Shown here: positions 1 to 10,372 of the stretch, in pieces
How positions within the stretch are numbered: position 1 is the stretch's first letter
Layout: each line of letters opens with the position of its first letter
Assembly: GCF_000002875.2 (NCBI RefSeq)
Contig: NC_009417.2
Span: 353,929 to 417,928 of the forward strand
Length of the DNA stretch: 64,000 bases
Origin: Leishmania infantum JPCM5
Taxonomy: Eukaryota; Euglenozoa; Kinetoplastea; Trypanosomatida; Trypanosomatidae
Direction: 5' to 3'
Made by a program: the position numbers and the translations under genes
Notes under the pieces: generated by a model
Seen by the model: only the letters and a program-made list of their open reading frames with translations
Database searches by the model: none
Told to the model about the DNA's origin: nothing

Positions 1-6
1 GCAGTC

Positions 7-22
7 CCGCCTCCCCCCACAG
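7..22 (+). promoter_or_regulatory. Candidate trans-splice acceptor for the DGAT2-like gene
   Basis: A C-rich polypyrimidine tract ends in an AG at 21-22, 44 bases before the ATG at 66. This is the usual trypanosomatid arrangement for addition of the spliced leader. The tract is cut by the window start, so it may be longer. Confidence 0.45.
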
Positions 23-65
23 CCAAAGCAGAGAGTTGTTCCTGCAGGCGCGGCAGAGGGCGGAT

Positions 66-3000
66 ATGGAAAAGCAGCGGCAACGGTTGCTGCAGGCCAA
101 CGGCCAGCCGGCTGCAGCGGCGGATGCCCAATCTACACCTCCCGCCTCCTCCGGTGTCGCCTCGGCGTGGGATCAGAAGCAGCTCTCGGCGGATGACAAT
201 ATCCGTCTTGTCTTTCTCTTCACCCTCGCGGTCCCGACCTTCGCGTTTTGGTACTGCAGCCTGCGCACGATGGAGCAGAGGGCACTGCTGTGGATTTATC
301 GGCACTGCCGAAGCGCCAACGCGACGGCTTCCGTGGACGTAAACAGGAAGACTCTTTTCCCAGTTCCACTTGCTGAGCTGATGCTCGGCTTTGGCTGCGT
401 CGCACTCGTGTGGTACGCTAGTTTCGTCTACCTCGATCACCGAGATAAGGATGTGAGCCTGAAGCGGCACAACAAGCGGTGGTTTGACCGCGCGGTCAAC
501 TGGTTCAAGTTTTGCGTGTACCGGCGGTACGTCGACTGCCAGTGCCGCTTGTGGAAGCGCTACTTCTCCCTGCAGCTGGTGGCGGCATATGGCCCCCTGC
601 CGCTGTTCTTGTTCCCAGGTGAGGCGGAGGCCGGTGAGCGCGGCCAGTCTGCGGAGAGCGGCCACACCTCTACGCGCGCGTTCGGTGTGGTGTCGGCCAC
701 CCGCCACAATCCGTTCTTTATCTCCGCCACGACCGCCTCGACATATGGCGTACCGTCCCCGACGGACACGCCGGTCAGCACCGCCGGGACCGCGCTGGGT
801 AACGCATCGGCAACAACGTCGCACAAGCGTGGCAATGACAATAGCGGCGATGACTGGGACGAAGAGGAGCGTAGGCTCCTGCGGCCGCGCCACCACCGTG
901 CTTCCACTACCCCGACGAGGCCGCCGTCGAAACAGCGTTGTGACGCGCACGGCCAGCCCGGCGATCTGCACGCGCGCCAGCCCTCTGTCTCGTTCTCCTC
1001 GTCGGAGGTGCTGCAGGAGTGCTCCACGCCGCCACCGCCACCAAAGCCGCCGGCGATGCGACGCGCTCACTACTTCTTCGCTGCTCACCCGCACGGCATC
1101 CTTCCCTGGTGCTCCTGCGTGAACATGATCGGCAACGTCACGCACCGCGACGAGAAGCTCTTTCTAGACAACCGCGCCACGTTACTCCATCCTCGCGACG
1201 CGTCGCACATCTCGGTGCTCTCGGAGCTGGGGCAGCAGTCGTCGTCGTCGCTGCCACGTGCGTCCAACACCTTCACAACGAGTAGCACCCGTGCCAGCCC
1301 CCCCATCTCCGGCCTAACTCTGGGCCCCTCTGCGTCGCCAACCACCGTCGCCGCGGAGGCCTTGACCGGTGCTGACTCGGCAGGTGATGGTGTGGCATAC
1401 GCGAAGGGGCGCTACTATGTCTACGACCCCTTCTTCAAGAAATTCGTGCTTCGGCTCGATAAGGACGAGGCGGTTCCAGCGACGCCCGCGGACGCGGAGG
1501 TGCACCGCCGGCGCCTTCGCACCGCGCAGGTGAAGGGTGATGCTGCTGCCATAAAGAAAGAAACCGAGGCTGGTGCAGTCGCGGCACGGCCCAGCGCTCT
1601 GCGCCGCCTGGTCAAAATTCGCATACGCGCCGTGGTCGCCACTTTCCCCTTCTATGTCCCCCTCATGCGCGAAGTCTACATGTTTCACGGCTACATGGAT
1701 GCCTCGTACGAGACATGCAAGCGTGTGCTGCTGTACAACAACAGCACCCAGCGAGAGCGAGAGGGCTTGCCCCCCGTCTCGCCGGCCTCCTCTCGGAAAG
1801 CCGAGCTCGCCACGGGCGCGAAAGATTATGGCATCGGCAACGGCGATGCCAGCGATGACGAGTATGATGAGAACACCTATCCTGATGACCTCAACCACCT
1901 GCTACTGTTCCCGGGTGGCGCTTCCGAGGCTCTTCTATCCTCGGCTCACGGTCCCGCTCGTCTGCTGCTGCGACGCCGCAAAGGCTTCCTTCGCTTGGCG
2001 ATCCACACACAGAGTGGGCTCGTGCCTGTGTACACCTTTGGGGAGACGGACTACTTTGAGCAGCGCAGCTCCGCCACCACACAGCACGCGACCCCAGTTG
2101 ACGACGACGAGGGCTCGACGTACATGTCGCGGCAGGGGCCGGTGGCAGACGCTCTCTTGAGACCAGACTCCGCGGGTGGCGACGGAGCGGCACCTCAGAC
2201 GGCGGCCAATGCGTCACCGCTGTCGCAAGAGGAGCAGCAGATGCACCGGCACCCGCCCGAGAACGGCCCGACCGCAGGGCAACACGGCGATGGCACCTCC
2301 GCTTTGGGCCCAACTGACCGCCGTGGTGATAGCACCTCATCCACAGGCACCACGCTACCGAACACCGTGCGCTCTCCCTGCCAGCCACCCCCTAGCGGCT
2401 CCACATTGACGTCCCCAACGCTGTCGCCCATCGCCTCAGCACTGCTGCACCCGGCCGCAGCGCTCGGAAAGGCGCACCAACGCGAATCATGGAAGGACCG
2501 GGAGAGGAGACTCCTGAGGGAGGAGGGTGAAGCGCGGGGCCGAAACGGGCGGTCGCCGACACCGCTGCGCGTGCAGGCGTTATCCTTGGAAAAACGGCAC
2601 GAAAGCAGCGACAGCGCGGCCTCGCTGAGGGAGTTAGAGGCGGCGCCGATGATGAGCCACGAGACGAGTTTGTCAGCGAAGCCGCAGGACGGCCTCCCTT
2701 CTGTTTCCGAGCAGGTAGCCCAGAAGCACGCAGCAAAGACGGAGGGCAAGGTGGCGACGGCCTCCTCGCCCCCCACCGTCAGCCGCCTCTCGCGCTTTAT
2801 ACAGGTTGTGCAGCGCCTCTTTCAGGATACGTTCGGTCTCTCGCTGCCCATCGTAAAGAACATCATCCCGCACCGCGTCACGGGTGCTACAGTCGTGGGC
2901 CGTCCAATCTACTTCGAGCTGCCGCCCGAGCTGCAGCGCATGTACACCGACCCGGCGAATTACTTCGAAAAGGAGAAGGATCAGGAGGTGCTGCGGGCTG

Positions 3001-3098
3001 CGCAGGAGGTGTACTTTCATGAACTGCAAGAGCTCTTTCTGAAGTACGCGCCACAGTACTTGAAGGACCCCGGTCGGCGCAAGCTCGAGATCGTCTAG
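66..3098 (+). CDS. DGAT2-family acyltransferase with large low-complexity insertions
   Basis: Probable diacylglycerol O-acyltransferase of the DGAT2/MOGAT family: acyl-CoA plus diacylglycerol gives triacylglycerol at the ER and lipid droplets. Two hydrophobic segments lie near residues 46-66 and 101-122. The family HPHG motif is at 341-344, a phosphate-binding-like FPGGASEA at 615-622, and a C-terminal VVGRPI block near 945-950, all in family order. At 1010 aa it is about three times the usual 330-390 aa. The extra length is Ser/Thr/Pro/Ala-rich sequence inserted before HPHG, between HPHG and FPGG, and between FPGG and the C-terminal block. The ATG at 66 was chosen because an acceptor-like AG lies at 21-22. 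The frame is open upstream to the window edge, so a longer N-terminus is possible. The acceptor could be mono- or diacylglycerol or an alcohol; sequence alone does not decide. Confidence 0.85.
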   Translation: MEKQRQRLLQANGQPAAAADAQSTPPASSGVASAWDQKQLSADDNIRLVFLFTLAVPTFAFWYCSLRTMEQRALLWIYRHCRSANATASVDVNRKTLFPVPLAELMLGFGCVALVWYASFVYLDHRDKDVSLKRHNKRWFDRAVNWFKFCVYRRYVDCQCRLWKRYFSLQLVAAYGPLPLFLFPGEAEAGERGQSAESGHTSTRAFGVVSATRHNPFFISATTASTYGVPSPTDTPVSTAGTALGNASATTSHKRGNDNSGDDWDEEERRLLRPRHHRASTTPTRPPSKQRCDAHGQPGDLHARQPSVSFSSSEVLQECSTPPPPPKPPAMRRAHYFFAAHPHGILPWCSCVNMIGNVTHRDEKLFLDNRATLLHPRDASHISVLSELGQQSSSSLPRASNTFTTSSTRASPPISGLTLGPSASPTTVAAEALTGADSAGDGVAYAKGRYYVYDPFFKKFVLRLDKDEAVPATPADAEVHRRRLRTAQVKGDAAAIKKETEAGAVAARPSALRRLVKIRIRAVVATFPFYVPLMREVYMFHGYMDASYETCKRVLLYNNSTQREREGLPPVSPASSRKAELATGAKDYGIGNGDASDDEYDENTYPDDLNHLLLFPGGASEALLSSAHGPARLLLRRRKGFLRLAIHTQSGLVPVYTFGETDYFEQRSSATTQHATPVDDDEGSTYMSRQGPVADALLRPDSAGGDGAAPQTAANASPLSQEEQQMHRHPPENGPTAGQHGDGTSALGPTDRRGDSTSSTGTTLPNTVRSPCQPPPSGSTLTSPTLSPIASALLHPAAALGKAHQRESWKDRERRLLREEGEARGRNGRSPTPLRVQALSLEKRHESSDSAASLRELEAAPMMSHETSLSAKPQDGLPSVSEQVAQKHAAKTEGKVATASSPPTVSRLSRFIQVVQRLFQDTFGLSLPIVKNIIPHRVTGATVVGRPIYFELPPELQRMYTDPANYFEKEKDQEVLRAAQEVYFHELQELFLKYAPQYLKDPGRRKLEIV

Positions 3099-3791
3099 GT
3101 GGCGCAATGGTGTGAACCTCTTTCTTTCTCCCTCTCCCTTTCTCCGTGCCATGTGCACTTTCCCTTGTGTGGGCGGGAGCGCTGCATCGCTGGAGTTGGT
3201 ATCCGGTCTGCTGCTTGCTCTGCTCCGAGGCCATCTCGTTGCCAAGGATTCCGAGCGGGAGTAGCGGGGCGATGAGCCTTTTTTTTTTTGATTATCTCTC
3301 GTCTGCGTGTGCCTGGTTGTGCTCCCGAGCGCCATTGGTTGCCCGAGAAGGGTCGTGAGAGGGAGAGAAAAGTGCGGGGGAGGCCGACAACACTGGCGTG
3401 GAGGACGAAGGGAGAGAACAGAGTGCTGCGTTAGTCGGTATTATGCTTTGGCTTTGTCGTTTGGCTACTCTTGTGTGCTCCTCTGTGTGGGTGCGTGTGT
3501 GCAGTCTGCGGTGCCTTGGGGGGGGTGGACCGTTGTCATCAGGAGCCTCGGCCATCGACGACACTGCACGAGTCAAAAGGCTTTCAAGGCGATGCCACCC
3601 ATGCGCGAGCACTGAAATACAGCCGCCGGCCCCGCAGGCCCATCATCGGCCGAATATGCTTTTTTGTGTTGCGTTTTGCTTTGCCTTGTGTCCTCCAACA
3701 CAGAAAATCCTTCGCGCCATCAAGCGCGTGCTTTCTCTTTCCGTTCCCGCCACTGTTTCCTCTCCCTTTGCTTCTCCCACCTTGAAATGTG

Positions 3792-4370
3792 CCCCTGACG
3801 ACGGGGGCGCACCTCAGTGCGTGGCATCTCCGGGCCCAGCGCACCTTACCCCCCCCACTCTCTCGGTCGGAGGAAGCCATGCACTATCCCCTCCCCTATC
3901 CCCTGCCAAATGCCGAGCCACCTCTGGCGCTGGCAGGGCGGTGCATCGCTGCTGACAGCGGACCGCCAGGCCCTGGGCGGCGTGGCGTCCGGGTGATCTG
4001 CAGCCGCGAACGCGCGTGTGCACTCTCCACATGATGGGCAGAGTGTCCGCGTGACTCGAACGCATCCCACCCATCCACCCCTCCCCGCCCCCGGCCCTCG
4101 CACGGCCCACTGGTGTGGGGAGGCCTGAGCCGCCCCGAGGAGAGGGGGGTGGGGGTAGGCTGCACCAGGGGGTGGCAGCCGGCACAGCGGGGGAGCGGCT
4201 GTGAGGCGACCTGCGAGGCGGTGGGTGAGCGGGTAGAGCTGGAGGGCGGGGGCCGTGCCCCATATGACCGAGCCGGCGCATCTGGTGCGATGCGTGCGTG
4301 TCTGTGGCAGGGCTTGGCGGAGGGGTCGAGTAAAATTTTTAGCTCCTGCTTTACGGCAGAGCAACGGGCA
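3792..4370 (+). mobile_element. SIDER2-like degenerate retroposon, copy A
   Basis: It begins with a CCCCTGACGACGGGGG-type block followed by a CACCTCAGTGCGTGG-type block. This layout recalls the 5' Pr77 hallmark of trypanosomatid ingi/L1Tc-derived retroposons. The body is shared with copies at 33957, 43276 and 61240. About 421 bases (3880-4300) match 61318-61738 with roughly four substitutions and a one-base indel. The other two copies are much more diverged. It lies sense-oriented in the probable 3' UTR of the DGAT2-like gene. SIDER2 elements in Leishmania 3' UTRs are known to affect mRNA stability; any effect here is inferred. Confidence 0.8.
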
Positions 4371-6079
4371 CAGCTTGCAGTCAAAACCATGGGCCGCTGC
4401 ATATTCGCGAGTATCTGCGTGTGTCTCTCTCCAGCCATCACTACCGCCCTTTGCGCGCGCCCTCCTCACTTTGTGGTTTGCGTTCGTTTCGTTCTCGTCT
4501 CCTGCTTCCTCAGGCATGTGTATTGCTATTCTCCTTTGTATGTGTACATCTGTGTGCATGGGGATGTATGCTTGTATATGGATCGATATGTGTATTCTGT
4601 GTGTGTGTGTGTGTGCCGGAAGCTGGTGCCCGTCAGGGCTTGGCGTGTGATCTTGTGCACCCTTTGCTCTGCTGTCTGGGCTCTTGTGATGTTTGCGCTT
4701 ACTCTCGTTTTCTGCACGTTCCCTTTTCCTCCCTCTTTCTCTCATCCATGTGTGCAGGTAGCCTGCTCACCTCACGGTGTGCGGGTCGGTGGCTGTTTCA
4801 TTTCTTCATTGACTTGTGCTTTTGCTTCGCATCTTTCAAGGTCCTTTTCTTTGACCTCCCTCCCCCCTCCTGCCGGTCGGTCGGTCAGTCTCTGTGAGTC
4901 CATCTCAAGTGCACGGGCTCTTGCGTCTTCGCTCTTCACGCTTCTTTCCTTATTGTCGTTTTTTCTTCGCCACGGACGTTTGGCAGACACCGTTGTGCGC
5001 GTGCACGGAGGGTGCTGGTATTTGCTTTGGTGCACCTTCCTCCCTTTCCCACCAGCGTTGGCAGGGATGTTTTGCCTCCTGGCATCACTGCCTCAATCGC
5101 GCCGCCACACCCCCGCCTTGCTGAGGCTGCAGGTGTCGACGAGCATGACGCTCGCAAGAGGTGGCCTGTTCGGCGGCGTCGAGTATTCCTGCAGGCGTGT
5201 GCCTGCGCTTGACGCCGAGGCACGTCCCTTCTTTGCCTATGTGCTGCTCGTCGCTCTCTCCTTGTCGGGCCCATTCGTTGTTGTTTCGTTTCCCTCATCC
5301 CCCCGCGTCGACAGATCGGTGTGTGTCTACCATCTGGTGCATTCGGTGCGTTGCGGTATCTCTCAGCTCCGCAAAGGAGGCACCATGGAAAACAAAACAG
5401 AAAGAAGTGCGGAGCTCGCGCTGTTGTGGGCGCGCTTTCCTCTGCCGCAAACGTTGCTATTCTTCGCATGTTCCCCACCCATCCCAACGGTCTGCTTCGT
5501 AGTCGCTAGACCTGCTCCTACGCGGTTGACTATAGACCTCCCTCTCCTCCATCATCATCATGGTTTCCCCTACTTGTGATTTCGCACGTAATGTATTGCC
5601 CACCGCCTCATGCATCCCGCACGTTCTCCCCACGCGCTTTTCTTTTTCTTTGGTGCGTTGGTCAAACTTTCTTGTTTCACCTCGGCAGCTCCTTCCACGT
5701 AGCCGTACGGGCAGCGGGTCCCGTCCCACTCACCCACACACCACGAAGAGCACGCGCACGCGGGTTCAAACTGGCCGATAGACATAGTCGCCGTTGGGTT
5801 TCTGCAGGGGGTGGCCGCCAGTTTTGCCGCCCCCTCCGCCCTCGCCACCCTCTCTTTTCGCTTACAGACTCCTTGTTGCCTGGCCTGAACTTTGGGTGCT
5901 GGCTGCACTTTAACCTCTCTCTTGAGCCTTTTTCCAGGTGCTGGTCAGCGCGAGCGGATCTCACCTGCGTTATCGGAGACGCCGCTCTTCTCTACTTCGA
6001 ACTGATTTATGCTTGCTTGTTTTCAGCTCTATTTTCTTCTCATCCTCGCCTCGATCATCCGGCTTGCACACCGCACAGT

Positions 6080-6122
6080 CTCTTTTTCTGCTCTGTTCTT
6101 CCTCCACCCCACCCCGTCGTAG
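6080..6122 (+). promoter_or_regulatory. Candidate trans-splice acceptor for the Ca2+-ATPase gene
   Basis: A long T/C tract runs to an AG at 6121-6122, 71 bases before the ATG at 6193. It supports starting translation there rather than at upstream non-ATG codons. Confidence 0.55.
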
Positions 6123-6192
6123 ATCTGCTCGACTTAAACAAAACTCCACCCCGCTCCTTCTCTGGTCGATCGCGCATTCTTGTCTGCCGCTG

Positions 6193-9100
6193 ATGGAGAA
6201 GGGAGATGTGTTTGTGTTTACCGGCGATGCGGGTGCTGGTAGGATTAACGGAGGTCCTGTGAAGCTATCGGACATGGTTGGTCATAAACGCATCGACATC
6301 CTGACGAACGACCACAAGGGCCTCGGCGGACTCCTCTACGAACTTAACGTGCGAAGCTCTCCAGCGGGCTCGCCCGCGGTGAATATGTGCTCCGCTGAGG
6401 AGCGCAGTGCCGCGGTGCAGCGCCGTGAGCTCGGCATTGTAGCACACTCGATCCCAGAGCGGCAGACGCGATACGGTGTGAACGTGCTATCCCAGCCGCC
6501 GAAGGAGAGTATGTGGCAGTTCGTGAAGAGCTCCATACAGGACGATCGCGTTGTGCAAATTTTGATTGGCGCTGCCCTCGTATCTATGATACTTGGCATC
6601 ACCACCCCAGACTTCCGCACCGGCGAGGTCGACCTCGCCATGGGTTGGGTCGAGGGGGCGGCCATCTTCGCCTCCGTGTTCATCGTGACAGTCGTGAACG
6701 CAGTGAACGACTACCGTAAGCAGGAGCAGTTTGCCGAGGTGATGCGGGCCGAGAACGCCGCTCGCCGCAGGGTCACAGTGTGGCGCTATGCCCCGCTCAG
6801 CAGCGCCGGCGGCTGCGGTGGCGGCGGTAGCGTGACGGGCACGGACGGCCTCGCCTGCGTGGCGCTGGAGGTGCCAAGCTCCGATATTGTCGTAGGGGAC
6901 GTCGTACAGGTTAGCGCTGGGATGCAGCTAACGTTCGACGCCGTGCTGCTGGGCAGTTTGGGCCCGATCTTGGCGGACGAGAGTAGCGTCACCGGGGAGA
7001 ACGATGACGTGCTGAAGCAGGCGCTCACCGACCCATTTCTCATTAGTGGGTCGTCGCTGTTGGACGGGTCAGCTGAGGGAGTGGCGCTCGTCTGCGCGGT
7101 GGGGCCCAACTCCTTTTCGGGCGAGATCACCATGTCCATTCAGTCAACGGAAAAAACGAACACGCCGCTTCAACACCAGCTCGAGGCGATGGCGGAGGTC
7201 ATCGGCAAGTTCGGCATTGGCGCGGCCGTCTTCACGTTTGCAGCGCTGCTCATCAAGGAGCTCTTCATGTACCTTGTGCGTGGCAGCCCACTGTACGCCA
7301 TGAAGTTCTTTGAAAACCTGACCACGGCGATTGCCATCGTGGTGGTCGCCGTACCAGAGGGCCTACCGCTCTCGGTCACCATCTCACTCGCCTACAGCAT
7401 GCGGCTCATGCTGAAGGATGGCAACCTTGTCCGTCACTTGGCAGCGTGCGAGACCATGGGCGGGGCGACGGTGCTGTGCACGGACAAGACGGGCACCTTG
7501 ACGGTACCAACGATGCAAGTGAAGCAAATCTTCCTGTCCGCGGTCACGTACGCGGTAGAGGACGCCGACCCCGTCGTGGGGGGCGACCTCCCGACCTTTG
7601 GCGACGAGGAGTCACCAGCGGCGTTGCCGACTCGCTCCATACATACTCACACGTTCGCGCCGCCACCGCCGCCGCGCGGGTTTGGGCAAAGCCCGTTCTC
7701 GCGCGCGCCTCCCAGGAGAGCCATCACCGTTCCCCTACCTCCGTCGAGCGTGCAGCTTCTGCTGGATTGCATTGTAGCCAACGCCGTTGACCCAGAGGTA
7801 GGGCGCGCGACCAACAAAACGAGCGAGGCGTTGTTGTGGCTCTGCCATCTCATGCACTGCTCGAGCAGCCACGCAACACAGCAGGATGTGCAGTCGTTCC
7901 GCAACACTCAGGCCTCCATGCTGGCCGCGATGCAGGACCCGAGTCGGTGCCGTCGCTACCCGTTCAGCTCGCACAGCAAGATGAGCCTGTGCATGCTGCG
8001 GCAGCTGGCCCCGCCAGCTGATGCAGACAACGGAGGGGGCCGCACGCGAATCTATGCGGCCGGCGCAGCTGAGGTCATCCTGGCGCGCTGCACATCGTAC
8101 ATTAACGATAAGGGTGTGCCGGTGCCGCTGACGTCTGAGATGCGGGTCTGCCATGAGCAGGCGTTGACGCACTATACCGAATCGGGGCTGCGGACTATCT
8201 GCTGTGCCTTCAGCGATGCGCACGGTGCCGCAGAGGCGATCCTGTGGAACCAGCAGCCGCAGCAGCTGCAGCACGGCGCGGCCGCTGCGTATGGCGGCGA
8301 GTTCTGCATGATCGGAATGGTCGGCCTTGAGGAGGATGTACGGCCGGAGGTGCCTGGCGCAGTGAGCCAGTGCTTTGGAGCGGGCTTGCGCGTCATCATG
8401 ATCACCGGTGACGCCACTCTCACAGCAATCAATATTGCACGCCGCTGCGGGCTGATTCGCGGCGGCTCAAGCAGTGGCGCGCTAAGGGGCTCGCCGCTGC
8501 TGGACGGCAGCCGCACCCTGCGCAACCCCGAGGCGCCTAGCTGGTCGACTACTGCTACGCTCGCGAACGGTAACGACAACGGCTTCAGCCCGACGGAGAA
8601 CATTGATGCTGCCATCTTCGTGAATACGTCGCTGCTTCACTACGAAAACAGCGGCGCTGCCTCTGATGTCGAGGGTCAGTTTTTGGACAGCGCGTTTGGC
8701 CGAACAGCGTGGATGATGCAGGAACCGACCGCGAATGCGTCACCCCAGCAGCTCATAGATAGCGGCTACGCCCTCGACGGAGAAACCTTTCGGCAGCTCA
8801 GCGACACGGAGCTGCTCCAGCAGTACCTGCCGCACATTCGCATCCTTGCTCGCGCGACGCCGATGGACAAGAAGAGGCTGCTCTCCCTCCTGCGCCGCAT
8901 CGACCCGAGCGCGGTGATTGCAATGACCGGCGACGGTACCAATGACGCGCCGGCACTAAAGCTTAGCGACGTCGGATTCGCCATGAACGGCGGTAGTGAC
9001 GTGGCGAAGCGCGCGTCCGATATCATTTTGCTGAACGACAACTTCATTGGCATGGTGAAGGCGACCATGTGGGGCCGAAACGTCAAGGATAACATCCGCA

Positions 9101-9867
9101 AGTTTCTGCAGTTTCAGCTCACGGTGAACTTTTCGGCGTGCGTTGTCTCTTTCTGTGGCGCTATCATGAGCGAGCAGAACATGTCGCCCCTGAAGCCGGT
9201 GCAGCTCCTCTGGTTGAACCTCATCATGGACACGCTCGCCGCCCTCGCGCTGGCGACGGAGCTGCCATGTGAGCCCATGCTCCTCTCCCGGCTGCCCGAG
9301 TCGAAGGATACCGCAATCATCGTGCCGAGCATGTGGTTCCAGATTGGCTTCCAGAGCACCTTCCAGGTCATGTGCCAGCTTTTCCTGCTCGGCTATGGGA
9401 ATGTGCTGCTGAGCGCGCGGGGGCACACGAAACCGCTGCCGCCCTCCGGGGAGCCGCCGCGCGACCCGCGCTACTTCAGCGACGCCCACATCTGCTTTCT
9501 CTTCAACTCGTTTGTGTGGATGCAGATCTTCAACTTCTTTAACGCACGTCTGCTACACCGCAGCGAGGGCTTCTTCTCCAACTGGGCGGACAGCGCCGTG
9601 CTCTTTGTTATTGTCGGCATCATTGTCGTGTTGCAGATCATAATTGTGGAGTTTGGCGGCAAGATTATGTCCACGGTGCCTCTGACAGCCCATGAGTGGT
9701 TCTATTCTGTCCTCATCGCAAGCGGCACCCTGCCGGTGGGCGCCGTCTCGCGCTGGATCTATGCCCGTTACTCGAAACGCGTGCTGCCGCGCGACGGGTG
9801 CTCGCGAGGGTTGCTGTCGCGGCTTCGGCGCAGTGTGAAGAGTGGTAGGCTGAAGGGAAAGAGGTAG
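6193..9867 (+). CDS. PMCA-type calcium-transporting P-type ATPase
   Basis: Predicted Ca2+ pump of the P2B (plasma-membrane/vacuolar) class, exporting cytosolic Ca2+ at the cost of ATP. The protein is 1224 aa. An N-terminal cation-ATPase region is followed by paired membrane helices and an actuator loop with TGEN at 267-270. M4 carries PEGLPL. The phosphorylation motif DKTGTLT starts at D431, TGDGTNDAP is at 912-920, and six C-terminal helices follow, with NLIMDTLAALALATE in M6. The nucleotide-binding domain has several Ala/Gly/Ser-rich insertions. Two motif variants stand out: TGEN for the usual TGES, and AGAAE where the family normally has KGA(S/A)E. The short basic tail lacks a recognisable long calmodulin-binding extension. 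Plasma membrane versus acidocalcisome cannot be told from sequence. Confidence 0.93.
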   Translation: MEKGDVFVFTGDAGAGRINGGPVKLSDMVGHKRIDILTNDHKGLGGLLYELNVRSSPAGSPAVNMCSAEERSAAVQRRELGIVAHSIPERQTRYGVNVLSQPPKESMWQFVKSSIQDDRVVQILIGAALVSMILGITTPDFRTGEVDLAMGWVEGAAIFASVFIVTVVNAVNDYRKQEQFAEVMRAENAARRRVTVWRYAPLSSAGGCGGGGSVTGTDGLACVALEVPSSDIVVGDVVQVSAGMQLTFDAVLLGSLGPILADESSVTGENDDVLKQALTDPFLISGSSLLDGSAEGVALVCAVGPNSFSGEITMSIQSTEKTNTPLQHQLEAMAEVIGKFGIGAAVFTFAALLIKELFMYLVRGSPLYAMKFFENLTTAIAIVVVAVPEGLPLSVTISLAYSMRLMLKDGNLVRHLAACETMGGATVLCTDKTGTLTVPTMQVKQIFLSAVTYAVEDADPVVGGDLPTFGDEESPAALPTRSIHTHTFAPPPPPRGFGQSPFSRAPPRRAITVPLPPSSVQLLLDCIVANAVDPEVGRATNKTSEALLWLCHLMHCSSSHATQQDVQSFRNTQASMLAAMQDPSRCRRYPFSSHSKMSLCMLRQLAPPADADNGGGRTRIYAAGAAEVILARCTSYINDKGVPVPLTSEMRVCHEQALTHYTESGLRTICCAFSDAHGAAEAILWNQQPQQLQHGAAAAYGGEFCMIGMVGLEEDVRPEVPGAVSQCFGAGLRVIMITGDATLTAINIARRCGLIRGGSSSGALRGSPLLDGSRTLRNPEAPSWSTTATLANGNDNGFSPTENIDAAIFVNTSLLHYENSGAASDVEGQFLDSAFGRTAWMMQEPTANASPQQLIDSGYALDGETFRQLSDTELLQQYLPHIRILARATPMDKKRLLSLLRRIDPSAVIAMTGDGTNDAPALKLSDVGFAMNGGSDVAKRASDIILLNDNFIGMVKATMWGRNVKDNIRKFLQFQLTVNFSACVVSFCGAIMSEQNMSPLKPVQLLWLNLIMDTLAALALATELPCEPMLLSRLPESKDTAIIVPSMWFQIGFQSTFQVMCQLFLLGYGNVLLSARGHTKPLPPSGEPPRDPRYFSDAHICFLFNSFVWMQIFNFFNARLLHRSEGFFSNWADSAVLFVIVGIIVVLQIIIVEFGGKIMSTVPLTAHEWFYSVLIASGTLPVGAVSRWIYARYSKRVLPRDGCSRGLLSRLRRSVKSGRLKGKR

Positions 9868-10372
9868 CGGCGGTCGTGTTTGGTCAGGGCGCCTCCTGCC
9901 CTTCTTTCACCTCTCGCCTGCACTCTCGTATCTCTCAATGCTGTGGTGGCACTTACGCGCTGCCGCCTTCCGTGCTTGTCGCTTTCTCTCTTCATGCGTG
10001 CGTAGGAAAGGTGTTCGCGTGCGCATATCAGGGAGTCGCACACTGCGCTTGCTGGGGGTGGCAGGGGGTGAGCGCATCGCGTCAGCGGCGCGCCGTATTT
10101 ATGTTCGTCGTCTCGCTGATCTCCTTTCTTTTTCTGGGCCTTTTTTTGATGCCGCACCAGTTCGTCTTTGTTGTGATTTGGGTCGCCCACTCCTTCTTGG
10201 TTGTGGGCGGGGATGGGGAGTTGGAAGGCGTGCTTGCCATGCGTGTTGTTTCGAACGCGAAAGAAAAAATGTATGAAAAGTCGTGGTTCATTCACTCGCT
10301 AATGTCCCCACTCTCTGACCTCTTCTCCCCAGCTTTTCTCTTTCTCGGTCTCTCCATCATAGCGCCCCAGCG

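Larger units (their letters stand above)
3099..6192 (+). other. Intergenic/UTR stretch between the DGAT2-like and Ca2+-ATPase genes
   Basis: No convincing gene. The stretch holds a SIDER2-like copy (3792-4370), a (TG)n run near 4598-4614, several T/C tracts and the acceptor of the next gene. The long + strand open frame over 4113-5579 lacks coding-like composition and is largely repeat plus pyrimidine-rich DNA. Confidence 0.8.

Noticed and set aside
3846..4745. 299-codon minus-strand open frame
   Set aside because: It is the complement of SIDER2 copy A and (TG)n DNA and has no protein-like features.
4113..5579. 488-codon + strand open frame
   Set aside because: It covers SIDER2 copy A and pyrimidine-rich spacer, has no ATG at its start, and translates to Ser/Leu/Cys-rich sequence with no domain.
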